Positions 11,626-22,756 of a stretch of 64,000 nucleotides of DNA are shown in pieces; positions within the stretch are counted from its first letter, which is position 1, and every line of letters begins with the position of its first letter. Location of the stretch: positions 17,732,001 through 17,796,000 of the forward strand of contig CM041465.1 of assembly GCA_023213395.1 (NCBI GenBank), written 5' to 3'. The notes beneath the pieces are model-generated. The model saw only the letters and a program-made list of their open reading frames with translations, was not told the DNA's origin and ran no database searches. A program made the translations under genes and the position numbers. Source of the stretch: Cycas panzhihuaensis (taxonomy: Eukaryota; Cycadophyta).

Positions 11626-13591
11626 ATGTTGGAAGCTGATAATAGAGCCTTGGAGGATACAAGTTATGACTCTGAACCAATAAGTGCACATCTAGCACCA
11701 TCTTTTGAAGATAACAGAGTTGACAAAGGCAAAGCCATTATAGAAGAACCATCCTCTCCACCTTCAGTTGATAAAGGCAAAATAGTAGTAGAAGGACTAT
11801 CTTCCTTAGGCACATCAACATCCTCCTCACAAAATAATCATTTTAACAAATATGGTGAGAACCAAGAAGTTGGGGAAATGAGGATATCATTCCCAACTTG
11901 AGGATCTCAAGAAGCCCACGAGCTCAATAAGGACATATGACCAGATGAGGTGGGCAAAACTGGCACTCGAAGTGCCCATAGAGCAAGGATGTAGGAATCA
12001 TTATATATTGAGCTTGAACCAGCAGAATTGTACCTTACTCTTCATGAAGAGCCTTTAACGTACTAAGAAGTTATAAAGCATACAACTTAGAGAAATGCCA
12101 TGAATGAAGAGTACCAATCTCTTATCAAGAATGGTACATGGGAGCTCGTTGATCTACCACTTGGTAGAAAGGTAGTTCAAAATAAATGGGTGTTCAAAAA
12201 CAAATATAGATCAAATGACACCCTTGAAAAACACAAGGCGAGGTTGGTAGCTAAAGGATTTACACAAAGAGAAGGCATTGACTACACTGAAGTCTTTGCA
12301 CCTATAACCAAGTGGCCTACAATTAGAACTCTTGTGGCTTTGGCTACTCAATAGGGTTGGAAAATCCACCAACTTGATATTAAGACTGTGTTTCTCAATG
12401 GAGATCTTGAAGAAGAAATTTACATGGCTCGGCCAGAAGGATATGAGATCAAGGTCAAGAGCATAAGGTTTGCACGCTCAGAAAGTCCTTGTATGGCCTT
12501 AAACAAGCCCCTCGTGCTTGGTTTACCAAGTTGTCTAAAAGGATGAGGCAACTTAGATACGAGGTTTATGACTATGAAGATATTGATGTAACATTGTTCA
12601 TCAAGTACCATAAGGATAAAGTCACTTATCTCATAATCTTTGTGGATGACATGCTAGTAATGCGTAATAGTGAATAGGCAATAAGTTAACTGAAAAAAGA
12701 CCTTGGCAAAACATTCAAATTATCTGACCTCGGTTTGATGAAATATTACTTGGGAATTAAAGTAACATAAAAGAATGGAAAAATTTTCCTCTCCCAGGAA
12801 AAATACATTAATGATCTTCTAACCAAATTTCAGTTAGAAGATGCTCAACCAGTGATGTTACCTATGGATCCTAACACCAAACTCTCTGCTGAAGGTGACA
12901 CTAGGGAGGTAGATACAACACTCTATAGGAAACATGTAGGTAGTCTCATCTACACTACTAATACAAGGTCAGTTATTATTTACTCTGTCAACGTTCTTGC
13001 TCATTACATGACAAATCCTAAGCAGAATCATTAGCAGGCAATAGTGTGAGTGTTGAGATACCTTAAGACGACTAGCAAATATGGTCTGTTGTATGAACCT
13101 AATTCATACTTCAAACTTTCTACATACACAGACTTAAACTTTACAGGAGATAAAGATACAGGAATATCTACGTCTGTGTATGTAATGTTTCTTGGAACAT
13201 CACCAATATCATGGAGATCTAGACATTAGAAGATAGTTGTAGATTCAACTATCGAAGTTGAATACATTGCTGCTTCTGAGACCAGTAAAGAGGTGATATG
13301 GTTGATAAAATTAATGGAAACATTGAATATCACCCAAACAAGTCCTACGAGTCTTCATGTGGATAATCAATCAGCAATCTGCATGGCAAAAATCCTATAT
13401 TTCATGATCGTACCAAACATATAAGTATGAAAGTCCACAGGATTAGGGAACTTGTTAATGACAGCACAATTCAGTTAGATTACTGCCCCACAACAGATCA
13501 AGTAGCCAATATCTTTACCAAACCACTGCAAAGGGTGAAGTTTGAATAGTTCTGAAGGGAGCTTGGCCTTAGGGCCTCCATCTTCGATTGA
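11626..13591 (+). pseudogene. C2 reverse transcriptase-RNase H remnant
   Basis: After an acidic, Ser/Pro-rich linker the RT domain runs from about 12090: [42 protein letters not shown] and the active-site FVDDM at 12639. RNase H follows (NTRS, YTD, EYIAAS-like blocks, 12950-13500) and the frame ends RASIFD at 13591. Stops at several former Gln or Trp codons and frameshifts inactivate it. The RT motifs are Ty1/copia type, the order INT before RT confirming it. Confidence 0.85.
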
Positions 13592-13992
13592 TCAAAGAAG
13601 ATGGCAACATGATCATCATACTCTATTCTCTTCATGAAAACCCCTTGTGGGTGCAAAAGAATAAGAGTAAGTCTCTGCTCTATCTTCTTTGTGAAAATCC
13701 TATGTGGGTACAGAAGGATAAGGGTTGTACTTGTTTTGAAAAATCAGAACCTGTGAAAACCCAAAAGGGCATAGGGGATGACCAAACAGTATATGGAGAC
13801 TTAGTAGATTAAGTTGCTTAGCTATTAGGCTACATCAAATAACCACCTTAGCCATTTTGATTTATAAAAGGGGCTATAGATCTTAGAAAGTTCGTAGGTT
13901 TTTATTCCCCATGAGGGTTTTCCCACAAAAGTGTCATTTAGAATTTCAATGTAATAATGAGGCTCAAATGAAGACCTCATAAAATATCCAAT
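13592..13992 (+). other. C2 3' untranslated region, truncated
   Basis: It holds the C-rich CCCCTTGTGGGTGC-like repeats also found behind pol in C3, C4 and C6. The match to those relatives stops at about 13985, before the expected polypurine tract. Confidence 0.7.
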
Positions 13993-14117
13993 CCATGCCA
14001 TCATGCTCATACTATGAAAGGAATAAAGAAGTTAGAGAATATCCATGTAATATAGTGCCCAATCAAAGAACAATGGAGATCAAACCTTTAAGCATCACAC
14101 CTCTTGCATGTAGCTTG
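13993..14117 (+). repeat. Copy of C2 left flank placed before the right LTR
   Basis: 125 bases match 6576-6700, the C1 DNA left of C2, with only 3 differences. In normal relatives (C3 37291-37302, C6 61653-61670) this place holds the polypurine tract. The copy is exactly as long as the donor and runs without a break into the right LTR. Confidence 0.88.
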
Positions 14118-14429
14118 TGAAATAGGTTAATGTATCAAGGTCATTTGTATAGATTAATTATGTGACCTTAGGAAATATTATTAGCATTAGTCTCTTAATG
14201 AAATATACTTTATGTGCATTTAGATGTAATTTTGGGTTCATGTCATTAGGCGAGAAAATCCTAACCCTAATGCTCACCCTCAATTATAAAAGGTAAAATC
14301 TCAAGGAGGGAGTAATTATTCATTCTCACCTCCAAGTTTGCTCTCATATCTTGTTTCATCTTTTTTTTCATTCTCCATTGCCATTGTGTGCATGTGAGTG
14401 ATTTATCTCCTAGATCCATCCTTCCTTCA
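14118..14429 (+). repeat. C2 right LTR
   Basis: 312 bp, TGAAATAGG to CCTTCA, about 7 percent different from the left LTR. It is followed by ACTTG, matching the left flank GCTTG but for one base. Confidence 0.88.
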
Positions 14430-15957
14430 ACTTGATCCTACATAAATCTAACTACCTTAACACATACTCCATGCCTAGTTAGAGAAATTCTATATGCCCA
14501 TAGCCACAAGATGAATACCCTATTTTCCATTCATGGAGGAGATTAAAGAGGAGAATCTACTTGCTCTCTATGAAAACCTTCTTGTGAGAGAGATAATTGT
14601 GGCTACCTTGTTAGATGTCTTTGCCAAACATGTGGAAGATCATATTACATCTATGGAAGAGCAATTAATGCCATGATGTGATGCCCATGATGAATTCATT
14701 ACAATTTGACCCCACACCAAATGCCACTACACAATAAACTCTCATCCTTAATCACCACGATCAATCTAATCTCTGGAGATATAGGTCAATCAAGATACAA
14801 AAATAGAGAATTTTTTATAAGCATAAGATTTTTTTATGGAAGAAGAATATGAAGTTTATTTTGAATAGATGATTTTTTTCCAAAACTTAAAAAAAATTAT
14901 ATTTGGTTTAGTTAATTAAATTATTTTAAATAATTTTAAAGATCTAATAGAATCAATAAGCAATCATATGGATAAACCATATGATTGGGGGCTAACCTTA
15001 AGGGGGTGAATGATTTTTATTCTTCAAAATCTATATTTGATACTTGATTATTTTTTAAATTCATATTCTATTCTTCAAAGAATCATATACTTTTTCATGG
15101 GTCACTAGCACATTTTCCATTATAACTTCTCACTAGGATATCAGAATTTATTTCCAATAGTTTCATTATTTTGACATGATCAAAACAGTTAGTTGTAAGA
15201 CATAGTTCAGCATTCAAAGGCCTTCTATTTTAATCAATAAAATTTATGAAATACTTAAACTTCATAAAAAGTGCATTTCATGATGGTTTTCAAATCAGGT
15301 TTCACATATCCTGTAGTTTTCTAGCATTCCTAACAGTACAATAAAGCTATTTTAATATTTTTAAGTAAGAACAAATACATTTGGTTTAACTTTAAGAAAA
15401 AATTGCCTAATTATGTTAGATTAAAGGCTTTTAAGAATCTCTTTTTCACTTATAAGGGTTCTTTCATGTAAAATCATATCTGGTATTTGCTTGTTCGTAG
15501 TTGTATCATTGTCATTTAATAGAAGATGCTTCATAGAAGGATACTTAATGTTAGTAAACTTGGAAAGCTCAAACTCCAAGTGATATTCATCCTTATCCTT
15601 AAAGAACCTCATAAGCTTTTAAGTTATATCCTATTCTTTAAGAAACCATAAATTGGTTACCTTAAAATAAGAATCAAGTAGCTTTGGTATTTATCTCATT
15701 TGCTTAGAAGACTTAGTCCCAAAATGAAGTTGACTAATATTGATTAAACCATGTATCCAAAGGAGGCTCCTATTTAACTAGTGATTATAATGGTTGGTTA
15801 CCCACACACTTTGGTAGATGGACTTTTCTTCATATGGACTTCAACAAATTTTGTTTGTAGTTTACAGATATAGCTAGTACCATATTAAGCCAATCTTCAT
15901 TTATTCTAATAGATTTATACATAATGTATAGATGTAACAGTAAACATTATAGGGAGG
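14430..15957 (+). other. C1 internal region, 3' part
   Basis: About 1.5 kb of AT-rich DNA from the C2 insertion to the C1 polypurine tract (AGGGAGG, 15951-15957). The only frame of note, 63 codons on the minus strand (15421-15612), has no recognised domain. I see no retroviral motif. Confidence 0.6.
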
Positions 15958-16330
15958 TGTTAAAACATAATGTTTAATATTAGTTTATGTATTTTGTTAT
16001 GTGTCCCTTTTAACTCTCATAGGTATATTTTATTATGATATTAAAATGTGTGCATGAGTGCACACCTATTCATGCAATCATTCCATTGGTGGATATAAGG
16101 GTTCTTTTAGTTGATTGGATAAGTATAAGGTTAAATGTACTATAAGTATGTATTTATGCCTAATGCAATAATTTATAAGGTGATCATTTTACCACATGGT
16201 TATTGTATTTCATATTATACATACTTTATCTTTCATATATTAATTTATTTTTTCATTATTATTTGCCTCATGCTTGTAACAAATTTTCATTATTATTTCA
16301 ATGTTAATCTTTGAATTCCTTTTTTTAATA
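15958..16330 (+). repeat. C1 right LTR
   Basis: 373 bp matching 5438-5808. It starts directly behind a purine tract and ends TTTAATA, followed by the target duplication CTACT. Confidence 0.9.
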
Positions 16331-16335
16331 CTACT

Positions 16336-18170
16336 ATCCATGACAACTTAAAGTACTAGTAAGTTTTTAAAGATGATGAGTTGTTGAAGAATTTTACATA
16401 AAGTAAAGTAGATTTCATGAGAATATGTGTTGATTCTAAATTAATATGTAGTCACACTAAAAAACTACCCAAAGGTTTAATAAACTTAGAGGATTTTTAT
16501 AATCTTAATGATTCAATGAGGGAAGAAAACCAACTTGATTAAAACTATTAAAAAGAAATATAGAAGAGGGTGTACCCTATAACATTGGTTTTATTAGGAA
16601 TCCTAAGGATATATTATTAGGGGAAACCTACACTTAAGATGATGTTAATAATATTATTTCACTATATAAAATGTTTCAAGATATTCTTGCTTGGACTTAT
16701 GATGATTTGAAGGGATTTGACCCACAAGTTATGCAACATAAAATTCCTTTGAAAGAAGGGTCCAAACCTTTCAAGTAGAAATAAAGACTAGTTAATCCCA
16801 AGAAAAGATAGCTTCTCTAGAAAGAGATCTAAAAGTTGGAAGATATTGATATTAACTATCCTAACATGTATTCCAAATGGGTTTCTAAGTTAATGCATAT
16901 TAGGAAGAAGAATAAGGAGATTAGATTATCCATAAACTTCCATAGTTTAAATAAAGCCACATTGAGGGATAATTATCTCCCACTAATAATGGAGTAATTA
17001 TTGTAGATAGTCACATGTTTGAGCATGATATCTTTATTAGATAAGTTATTAAGTTATAATCAAATTTTGGTTGATGAAAATGACATAATAAAATAGCTTT
17101 TAGTACCTTATTGGGTACTTTCACTTATAAGCAGATGTTATTTGCTATGGCTAATGTCAAAGCCACTTTTAAAAGGGCCATGGGCCAAGCTTTCAAGGGC
17201 TTTGAGTTTGTTATCATAATGATTTATCTAGATGAAATCATAGTGTTTTCTAAGAATAAGTCAAATCATGTATATTTTTAAGACACATCTTTGAAAGATG
17301 TAGAAGATTTGGCATCTCTTTGAATCCTAAAAAGACTATTTTCAAAGTAACTAAAGGGAAATTACTGGGTCATATGGTCACATAAGAGGAAATTTTCATT
17401 GACCTAAATAAAGTGAAAACTATCCAAGAGTTACCTTTGCCCTCATACTAGAAAGCCTTACAATCCTTTTTTGGTAAAATAAACTTCTTAAGGAGATTTA
17501 TCCCAAACTTTACTAGGAGAATTATATCGCTAAATAAATTACTCAAAAAGGATGTTCTTTTCAAATGGGATACAACAACCAAAATAGCATTTGAGGAGAT
17601 TAATCAAGCCATCATATAATCCCTGGTGTTAGTTTTATTAGATTTCAATAAATCCTTTGTCATTTATTCTTAAGCATCCAAAAGGTCTTATGTAACTATC
17701 CTACTTTAAAGGGATGACCACATCAAAGATTAACTTATATCTTTCCTTATTAGAAGCTTGAAATAACATTATACACCCCTATAGAAAAGCAAGTATGTTC
17801 ATTAGTGTAAGCTATAGAAAGTTTCAAATATGATATAGCACATAAACACACTATAGGTTATGTCCCAATATCTCTAGTAAAGAGCTTATTGATAGATTTA
17901 AATACTTATGGGAGATGGATGAAATTCTTATCTAAAATTCATGAGTTTGATCTAGAGTTTAAAGCCCATAAATGACATTAAAGGACATGGGTTATATTAC
18001 TTAATAACTGAGTTAGAATTCACAAAGCTATTAGAATTAGAATAGAGAGAAGATTTAGTAGATGAAAACATAGTGAATGCTATAGAAGAGGAGATAGATG
18101 GTTCCTCCCCTTTAATATATGATATTAAATTTTATTTATAAAATTATAAATGCCCTTCTCATTTAGGTAG
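16336..18170 (+). pseudogene. G1 reverse transcriptase-RNase H remnant
   Basis: It continues G1 behind C1. Recognisable Ty3/gypsy RT blocks are an IPLKEGSKPF entry (about 16743), a FAMANVKATFKRAM block (about 17145), and the active site YLDE at 17225-17236, where YLDD has lost its second Asp. From about 17500 a KW.....F..I-type block and later ones are RNase H-like. Many stops and frameshifts are present. The enzyme would copy element RNA to DNA in the particle. The G2 insertion at 18176 separates it from the integrase at 39752. Confidence 0.75.
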
Positions 18171-18175
18171 GGGGA

Positions 18176-19079
18176 TGATCTAGAAGGATCTACCATATGT
18201 TTACAGGAGGCAGAAAATGCTAGAATGATCTACCATATGTCTACAGGATGCAAAAAATGCTAGGCATTGGAATAACTAAAAGAGATATGGCCAAATGGTA
18301 TCAAACTTATATGAAATTTTGTGGGAAGGAAGAATACACATCCCACTACATGTGTAAAAAAGGTGGGGTTCAGAAAATATCATTTGGTTAGAGTTCAAGC
18401 CTTGTTTTGCATAAAATTAATCCCACAGCCAGCAAAAAAATAGAAAATACATATGATCATTAAATGAATAAAAATATGGTCAAATGACATCCAAATGAGC
18501 TATAATTTTGATGAAGTTAATGGGACATGTGTTCCTATATGTGTGAAAAATTTAAGTTAAATTGGAGTTTGTTAAGACTATTTACAAGCTATAAGTTTTA
18601 AGAATTGCATGAAGGCCACTTGGACAACATGCATTCTGGTGGCTAGTGGTTATACTTGCATGATTGCCACTTGTTAAACATTCAATTTGGGTTTCTTTCT
18701 ATAAATTGAGCCCTATTACGGGTTGGAGAGTTGGTTATTGAAGGTGAAATTCACTTGACTTGGGAAGCATCCTTAGAGAAGCATTTTGGAGGGTTGGAGT
18801 CCCCCTTATAGTATAATTGTATCATCTATTCCTTGTAATTTGACCATTCTTTTGGTAGTTGTTTTCTCCACCATTAAATGGAGATTTTTATAGTTTAATA
18901 AAAGTATTACTCTTCATACTTTTTGATCAATGATAAGTATAAATGATTTGGTATAGAATTTCCTTTTTTTGGCTCATTCTTGTTTTCATATTATTAGGAT
19001 TTCTACACTAACTCCCAAGATCTCAAGGAGAAACGTTGATAATTAATTTCTTCACCAATTAAGCTCTATTTCAGGATTA
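18176..19079 (+). repeat. G2 left LTR
   Basis: It starts TGATCTAGAAGG. The exact 3' end (near 19076-19079) is uncertain because the terminal CA is not preserved in either copy. A TATAAATT at about 18700 is a candidate TATA box. Confidence 0.88.
18187..18265 (+). repeat. 40-bp tandem subrepeat at start of G2 LTR
   Basis: GATCTACCATATGT recurs exactly 40 bp apart (18187 and 18227), with both units continuing into ACAGGA.GCA..AAATGCTAG. The pair is also present in the right LTR (about 38854-38932). Confidence 0.8.
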
Positions 19080-19084
19080 TATTT

Positions 19085-19096
19085 TGGTATCAGAGC
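19085..19096 (+). other. G2 primer-binding site
   Basis: TGGTATCAGAGC is the complement of the 3' end of plant initiator-Met tRNA, used to prime minus-strand DNA. It lies a few bases behind the left LTR. Confidence 0.9.
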
Positions 19097-19122
19097 ATGT
19101 GATATTTGTTGTAGGGACTTGA

Positions 19123-20288
19123 ATGGTACAAACAAGGAAAGGATACAACGAGAAAGGTGAATCTTTTCTTGTGTTGCAATCACCAAGAAGACAAAGAAAG
19201 AATCCAAGTACCATGGCTGAAAAAGAAGATGGAGAAATTTGATTTGAGAAGCTTAAGAAGAACATAGAAGTCTTGATGTAAATGATGACCCAATGTCTAC
19301 CTCTAGTCAATGGCAAAGGCAAAGAGAAGGAAGTTGAAGGAGGATCCATATATGACCACAACCATGAAGAGGAAGAGGAGGAGACCTTAAAGCACTCATT
19401 TGAAGAAAGCAAGGGTACTTATCTCATCAACCCTTCAAGGTGGAGGCAAAGTTGGATATTCCAACTTATGATGGAGAGGTAAATGCTGAAAAGTTGGACC
19501 ATTGGTTAGATCAACTTGAAACCTACTTCACAATTTATGCTTATAGTAATGCTCAAAAACTTTCATTTACTAGGCTCAAGTTGTGTAAACATGCACTAAC
19601 ATGGTGGAATGCATATTTGAAGACTCATGATGTATCTTCTTTTTCATGGATAGATTTTAAGAAAATAATAAAGAAGCAATACTACCCCATAGATCATGAG
19701 GAATACCAATAGGTCACTTGGCAATATTTATGCCAAGGGAGAGGTGTATGTGTCCAAGACTATACTTCTTTATTTTTTAGGCATGGCATGCTACTTGATA
19801 TTAATATGGATGAACATAACACTCTTATGAAATTCATTGGTGGATTACACGAATACATAAGGAAGAAACTAAGGCTTTTTAAGGTTCAATCCATTGGAGA
19901 ATCAAGTAAAATGGCTATGGCAATAGAAAGTAAAAGTAAGAAACCTACATTCATGTCTAAAGATTCTGCTTTTACTTCTAATAAATATAAAAAGAATCCT
20001 AAATTGCACTCATCTAAAAGGCAAGAAGGAAAGAAGAAAAGAACTAATTTTGTTAAAAGTTCTAACTATTGTGAGTATTGTGATATCAGTGGTCATATTG
20101 CAGTAAAGTATTGGAAGTTGCATCCAGAGCTAAAGCCAAAGCATATCAAGGATATAGAATTAAGAAAGAAGGAAAAAGGGAAAGAACTACTTTTTGAGAT
20201 GGAGATTCAAAGTGAAGGAGAAGAAGAGAAGGTTACTCTACTTACAAATTATGGAGATGATGCTACAAGGGAGGAACTATTTCACTAG
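19123..20288 (+). pseudogene. G2 gag, nearly intact
   Basis: An ATG at 19123 opens a basic N-terminal segment, followed by an acidic Glu-rich stretch (about 19340-19390) and, after a frameshift near 19430, the Ty3 gag capsid domain (IPTYDGEV, LDHWLDQLE, ALTWWNAYL). A single TAG at 19713 (from a Gln codon) interrupts it; the frame then runs open to 20288. A zinc knuckle near 20080 reads C-x2-C-x4-H, but the last Cys position is Tyr. A Lys-rich region precedes the knuckle. Confidence 0.82.
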
Positions 20289-20858
20289 AAGCTTCAAGTA
20301 GGAAATAATATTATTGGTGCCATTATAGATCCAGGGAGCCAAAAGAATCTGATCTTAGAAAGTTTGGTAAAGGGCCTTGGGTTGGTAACTACTTCGCACT
20401 CTCACCTATATCCTCTTGGTTGGATCTATAAAGATGTGGAAATGCAAGTATCAAAGCAATGTACACTTAAATTTTCCATCACTAATATTTTTGTTGATGA
20501 AGTGATATGTGATGTGGTACCATTAGATGTATGCCATGTTGTGTTTAGGAGTCCCTATTTGTGGGATCGAGATGCACTCTTCTATCGAAGGGAGAGAAAG
20601 TATCGATTGATGAAGAATAATAAGGGCTTCATCATAAAGGCCATAAAGAAGCACTTGGATAAGATAACATTAATTTTAGCCACTCAAGCAAAAAGGATGA
20701 TCAATGCATGTGGTAAATTCATCATCTTAATGGTAAGGAGAAAAGAAGAGCCAAGAGATAAAGAAGGTCCTTCTACTCACACTCTTCTTATATCACCTAA
20801 ATAAATGTAACAAATTGAGGAGTTAAAGACAAGGTATGATATTCTATTTCAACATGTT
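20289..20858 (+). pseudogene. G2 protease
   Basis: Behind a stop at the end of gag (20286-20288) the translation gives AIIDPGSQKNLI at about 20310: a retropepsin-type motif in which DSG has become DPG. A 146-codon frame (20364-20804) continues through the C-terminal half of the protease and the linker to RT, and ends in TAA. Confidence 0.7.
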
Positions 20859-22200
20859 GATGGGATACCACTAAAGAGAAAGATAGAGCATACAATCACT
20901 CTTGTAAGAGATGCACCATTGCCTAATGTTGCTTTGTATAGGCACTCCATTGTAGAGAATAATGAGATAAAGAGGCAAGTTGAGGAGTTACTTGATCAAG
21001 GGGTCATAAGACCTTCATGTTCACCTTGTGGATCACCAATTATCTTGGTGCCTAAGAAGGATGGAGGATGGAGAATATGTATAGACTTCCGTGCTTTGAA
21101 TAAAATTACAATTAAAAATCGCTACCCTTTGCCTCGCATAGATGATTTGCTTGATCAAATTCAACATGCTTATTAGTTTACTAAGTTGGATTTGAAAAGT
21201 GGTTATCACCAAGTTAGGGTCAAGGAGGAGGACACATGGAAGACAACCTTCAAAATAAAGCAAGGACTCTTTGAATGGATGGTTATGCCTTTCATATTGT
21301 GTAATGCTCCTGCAACATTCATGAGGCTAATGAATAAAATGTTAAGGCCTTACTTGGATAATTTTGTTGTTGTCTATCTTGATGATATTTTAATTTTCAG
21401 AAACACATGGGAGGAACATTTGCAGCACATAGAAGAAGTTTTAAAGACTATGGCTAAGCATCATTTGAAGCTTAATATGAAGAACGGTGAATTTGGCAAG
21501 GAGAACTTAGTCTTCTTAGGCTTTGTGGTTGGAGGAGGAAAGTTGAGCATCGATCTACTCAAGACTCAAGCCATCCTCAAATGGCCTAGGCCAATAAACA
21601 TCACAGAGGTGAGAAGTTTTTTAGGAGCTTATCAATACTTGAGAAAGTTTATTCTTCATTTCTCACAGGTTGCAGCACCTCTACATGGATTGACAAGAGC
21701 TAGTAAAAAGTTTACTTGGGGTTCCAAGGAGGAATAAGCTTTTCTTCTTTTAAAGAAGAAAATTTATGAAGCACCAATTTTGGCAATGCCAAATTTATAG
21801 AGGCCTTTTGAAGTAGAAGCTGATGCAAGTGGAAATGCGATGGGAGTTGTCCTTATTCAAGATGGGAAGCCTATTTCTTACCATTCGGAAGTCTTCACCC
21901 CTCAAGTGAAAAACTACCCAAAATATGATCAAGAAATGTTTGCACTACATTAAGCATGCAAGTTGGAGGTCCTACTTACTTGGAAAAGAGGTTATAGTTC
22001 ATATCGAGCATAGGCCTCTTCAATTTTTACAAACCCAAAGTAAATTACAGCAAGCAAGACACATGAAGTGGATGAGTTATTTACAACAATTCAATATTGT
22101 AATTAAGTATAAAAAGGGATCTACTAACAAAATTGCCGATATGTTATCTAGACCACCTTGTTCTACTTCTTCTTCTACTTTTGTTTGTAGTTATCTTATG
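20859..22200 (+). pseudogene. G2 reverse transcriptase-RNase H
   Basis: Well-preserved [48 protein letters not shown] and the catalytic YLDD at 21375-21386, then LGFVVG and the GAYQYLRKFI block. Stops at 21174 and 21735 break the frame. RNase H has an EADASG start (about 21818) and the ...RHMKWMSYLQQF, ADMLSRPP blocks up to about 22156. A frameshift lies near 21950, and the usual DH.PL motif reads EHRPL. This is the best-preserved Ty3/gypsy polymerase in the window, but it is not functional. Confidence 0.88.
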
Positions 22201-22459
22201 AGTTTGTAGGTGGAGCCAATGCATTATGAAGAGTACAAAGACTTGTACCATGAAGATGAAGCTTTGAAGGAAGAATTAGAGAACCTAGCGAAAGGAAGAC
22301 CTTCCCAGCTTGCTTGGAAGGATGGTCTACTTTTTAAAGGGGAGCAGCTATATGTTCCATCAAAAGGAGACAAGATCAAGTGGATTAGAGAAGCCTATAC
22401 TTCTAAAGTAGCTAGTCACTCTTGTATAGATAAGACTTTAGCAAATTTGAGAAGATATG
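22201..22459 (+). pseudogene. G2 integrase, N-terminal part before C3
   Basis: The frame from 22210 covers the linker and the start of the zinc-binding domain: a SHSCIDKTLANLRRYV block near 22407-22460 corresponds to the H-x-G..KT...L...Y region. It is cut by the C3 insertion behind ATATG (22455-22459) and resumes at 37585. Confidence 0.75.
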
Positions 22460-22756
22460 TGAAAAGGTTTAATGACATAAGGTTATTACATTAGTTGATT
22501 ATTTCGAAAAAGGGTCTTAAGTAAACTTTAAATTAGATCACTTAAGTGAAATGCACTTTCATGTGCATTATGTGTAATTTCATTTCACCTAACTCAATTG
22601 CTCCCTCTCTCAATATAAAAGTAAAGCTCAATGGAGGAGATTCATTCTTACCTCCCCATTTTATGAGAGCTACTTTCTTTCTCTGAAGTCTCTCTTGCTC
22701 CCATGTTTGCCTTTGTATTTAGTGCATGGAGATGAAGGATAGATCCACTCTTTTCA
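22460..22756 (+). repeat. C3 left LTR and PBS
   Basis: 297 bp ending TTTTCA, followed by TGTGGTATTAGAGC (22757-22770). ATATAAAAG at about 22613-22621 is the candidate TATA box, shared with the right LTR and with both C4 LTRs. Confidence 0.93.

Larger units (their letters stand above)
6701..14429 (+). mobile_element. C2: Ty1/copia element inserted in C1
   Basis: It has 312-bp LTRs starting TGAAA and ending CTTCA, a Met-tRNA-type primer site at 7013, and a degraded gag-PR-INT-RT-RH order at 9021-13591. The flanks GCTTG (6696-6700) and ACTTG (14430-14434) are probably the target duplication with one change. LTRs differ at about 23 of 312 positions. It is the same family as C6 at the end of the window and related to C3/C4 in both coding region and leader. 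The 3' end is abnormal (see 13993-14117). Confidence 0.88.
5438..16330 (+). mobile_element. C1: non-coding copia-like LTR element inserted in G1
   Basis: It has matching LTRs of 371 and 373 bp that begin TGTTA and end AATA, a target duplication CTACT (5433-5437 and 16331-16335), a primer site directly behind the left LTR (5809) and a purine tract in front of the right LTR (15951-15957). Without the nested C2, only about 2.4 kb of internal DNA remains, with no recognisable gag or pol, so C1 resembles a large non-autonomous (LARD-like) element moved in trans. The LTRs differ at roughly 12 percent of sites by eye. Confidence 0.85.

Noticed and set aside
13861-13882. TATAAAAGGGGCTATAG shared between the C2 3' region and the G1 right LTR (45253-45269)
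   Set aside because: The match is about 17 bases with no similarity around it; probably chance, although both could be core-promoter-like.
15421-15612. 63-codon minus-strand frame in C1
   Set aside because: No start context, no recognised domain, and it lies in a non-coding element; treated as chance.
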